Positions 9,912 to 10,704 of a DNA stretch of 10,704 nucleotides are shown here, piece by piece. The notes under the pieces were generated by a model, which worked only from the letters and a program-made list of their open reading frames with translations, was not told the origin of the DNA and did no database searches. Within the stretch, counting starts at the first letter, position 1; each line of letters begins with the position of its first letter. The DNA is taken from positions 1 through 10,704 of the forward strand of contig MU858440.1 of the NCBI GenBank assembly GCA_033297075.1, read 5' to 3'. Source of the stretch: Rhypophila decipiens. Its lineage: Eukaryota > Ascomycota > Sordariomycetes > Sordariales > Naviculisporaceae. The position numbers were made by a program, and so were the translations under genes.

Positions 9912-10427
9912 TTAATGTGTGAAGCCCATAGCCGTCTGAGTCTCGTTGCCGGTCGTGGTGTCCGGGACTCTGCAGACCCGATCGAGCCACAAACGGGCCT
10001 CGGGACCCGGACAGGGATCCTCTGTTTTACTCTTTTCCACCGCCGACAACGAGTTGAAATACGCCTCTACGTATGCCACCGTCATGAGCGCGTCTTGGGC
10101 GGGCGGTCCGCCCGACCACCGGGTGTCTCCGTTGCTCCAATGCTGAAGAACGAGGTGACCTGGCTGGCTGGACGCCTGGAGGTCCCGCCCGTCCAGCCTT
10201 GCAAGGGGCTGGTTATCGGCAAAGAAGTCAACAAAGTCAGGGACAAAGTCGAAACGATATTCGTGAAAGTCGGCGGTAGGGTCGAAGGGGAGGTATTTCT
10301 TGGCGGATTTTGGGACTGTCCCGGATTGGGAATCATTTATGATTAGATTGATGGGATAGCTGTTGTTTGTCCTGTCGTAGTCCTTGGAGAGAAACTCGAT
10401 ATCGATCTCGGCAGTGTCCGAGGCGTA
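9912..10427 (-). CDS. GH16 glycoside hydrolase, C-terminal exon (5' part missing)
   Basis: One open exon of 171 codons plus TAA. It starts right after a convincing acceptor (branch GCTGAC at about 10460, TATACATAG ending at 10428). Glycoside hydrolase family 16 enzymes cleave beta-1,3/1,4-glucans or related wall polymers with a retaining E-x-D-x-E site. Here the site is AEIDIEFL at exon residues 6-13, and all three acidic residues are present. Further GH16 landmarks are HEYRFDFVPDFVDFFAD and the characteristic HWSNG...WSGGPPAQDA, then YVEAYFNS. The tail has two cysteines and no GPI or membrane signal. The N-terminal half of the jelly-roll fold and any signal peptide should lie at higher coordinates, yet 10430-10704 contains nothing GH16-like. 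The gene is therefore split by a long insertion or truncated. No internal stops occur in the remaining exon. Confidence 0.85.
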   Translation of the reverse strand, partial: YASDTAEIDIEFLSKDYDRTNNSYPINLIINDSQSGTVPKSAKKYLPFDPTADFHEYRFDFVPDFVDFFADNQPLARLDGRDLQASSQPGHLVLQHWSNGDTRWSGGPPAQDALMTVAYVEAYFNSLSAVEKSKTEDPCPGPEARLWLDRVCRVPDTTTGNETQTAMGFTH

Positions 10428-10489
10428 CTATGTATAAAGTAAAGCCCCGTTTTAGTCAGCTGCTGTCTTGGAAGGGGGCCCCATAGGGC

Positions 10490-10503
10490 CACGGGTACCC
10501 GTG
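10490..10503. repeat. 14-bp perfect palindrome, copy 1
   Basis: CACGGGTACCCGTG is its own reverse complement. An identical copy starts 26 bases further on. It lies inside the presumed intron or insertion upstream of the GH16 exon. Confidence 0.9.
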
Positions 10504-10515
10504 TCTCTAAAATTT

Positions 10516-10529
10516 CACGGGTACCCGTG
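10516..10529. repeat. 14-bp perfect palindrome, copy 2
   Basis: Identical to the copy at 10490-10503, separated from it by a 12-base AT-rich spacer (TCTCTAAAATTT). The two copies are of equal length and without mismatch. Confidence 0.9.
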
Positions 10530-10631
10530 CGCATTATGTAAGCCCACTACCCACCTCACATGTCTACAGTCGTAAAACCCCTTCCAAGTCCAAGTCACAA
10601 CTGCAGTTATTAAATCCTTGAATTCTCTATG

Positions 10632-10704
10632 CTAAACACTAACTATAATACATTCTTCTTCCAGATTCTCGGCTGAGTATACAGCCTGCTGCTCCTCAAT
10701 ATCC
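10632..10704 (-). CDS. C-terminal end of an unidentified reading frame (partial)
   Basis: Reading in from the window edge, 23 codons give an acidic tail (DIEEQQAVYSAENLEEE, then CIIVSV) ending at TAG 10634-10632. Acidic C-termini of this kind are common in fungal transposases, and the position about 150 nt inside the palindromic end would suit one. The fragment is too short to assign, and it could be chance. Confidence 0.25.
   Translation of the reverse strand, partial: DIEEQQAVYSAENLEEECIIVSV

Larger units (their letters stand above)
10484..10704. mobile_element. Possible edge of a DNA transposon (hAT-like?), running off the window
   Basis: This interval replaces the expected 5' half of the GH16 gene. 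It begins TAGGGCCACGGG, which fits the loose hAT terminal pattern, carries two copies of one 14-bp palindrome in its first 46 bases, and further in contains the end of a minus-strand reading frame. Subterminal repeated palindromes and an inward-lying transposase are typical of hAT elements. The opposite end and the 8-bp target duplication (here it would be GGGCCCCA, 10476-10483) lie outside the window, so this is inference only. Confidence 0.35.

Noticed and set aside
9915..10346. 143-codon + strand frame
   Set aside because: It is antisense to the GH16 exon, whose minus-strand frame has unmistakable family motifs.
1..10704. CRISPR array, bacterial operon or phage-like system
   Set aside because: No spaced direct repeats; introns and protein families show this is fungal nuclear DNA.

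Overview
The window reads as the nuclear genome of a filamentous ascomycete (Pezizomycotina). The genes are split by many short introns (about 50-100 nt) with GTRAGT-type donors, CTRAC/CTRAY branch sites close to the acceptor, and YAG ends. They are spaced by gene-poor DNA, and an AT-rich block at the left edge looks like repeat-induced point mutation (RIP). The protein families seen are typical of fungal accessory genomes. I do not recognise the species.

Left part (1-4830). After about 430 bases of AT-rich, probably RIP-mutated DNA and a gene-free stretch comes a two-exon + strand gene (855-2211). It encodes a 421-residue uncharacterised fungal protein with one C-terminal membrane segment. 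Convergent to it, 148 bases away, is a ten-exon minus-strand amidase-signature gene (4830-2360). Nine introns can be placed that keep one continuous frame and an intact Lys-Ser-Ser catalytic set. However, codon 197 is TAG, so the gene is either a very young pseudogene or is rescued by splicing or readthrough.

Middle (4831-7765). There are about 1.7 kb with no credible gene, then the remains of an unrecognised minus-strand two-exon gene (7088-6498) with a frame break at its splice junction and an in-frame TAG. This is followed by the probable promoter of the next gene.

Right part (7766-10704). An intact six-exon + strand gene encodes a CmcJ/AsaB/NvfI-like oxygenase, a family found in fungal natural-product pathways, with an H-x-D...H metal-site pattern. 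Past about 0.8 kb of DNA holding one possible decayed ORF lies a minus-strand GH16 glycoside hydrolase 3' exon (10427-9912) with an intact E-x-D-x-E active site. Its 5' part is absent from the window. Just upstream of that exon are two copies of one perfect 14-bp palindrome and then a short ORF tail. The simplest reading is the edge of a DNA transposon, perhaps hAT-like, sitting in the GH16 gene.

The genes do not form an obvious pathway or cluster: no polyketide synthase, peptide synthetase, terpene cyclase, regulator or transporter is visible here. The region looks like a decaying accessory segment (RIP block, two disabled genes, one interrupted gene) with two apparently functional genes. 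I found no convincing evidence of a wholly new multi-gene system.
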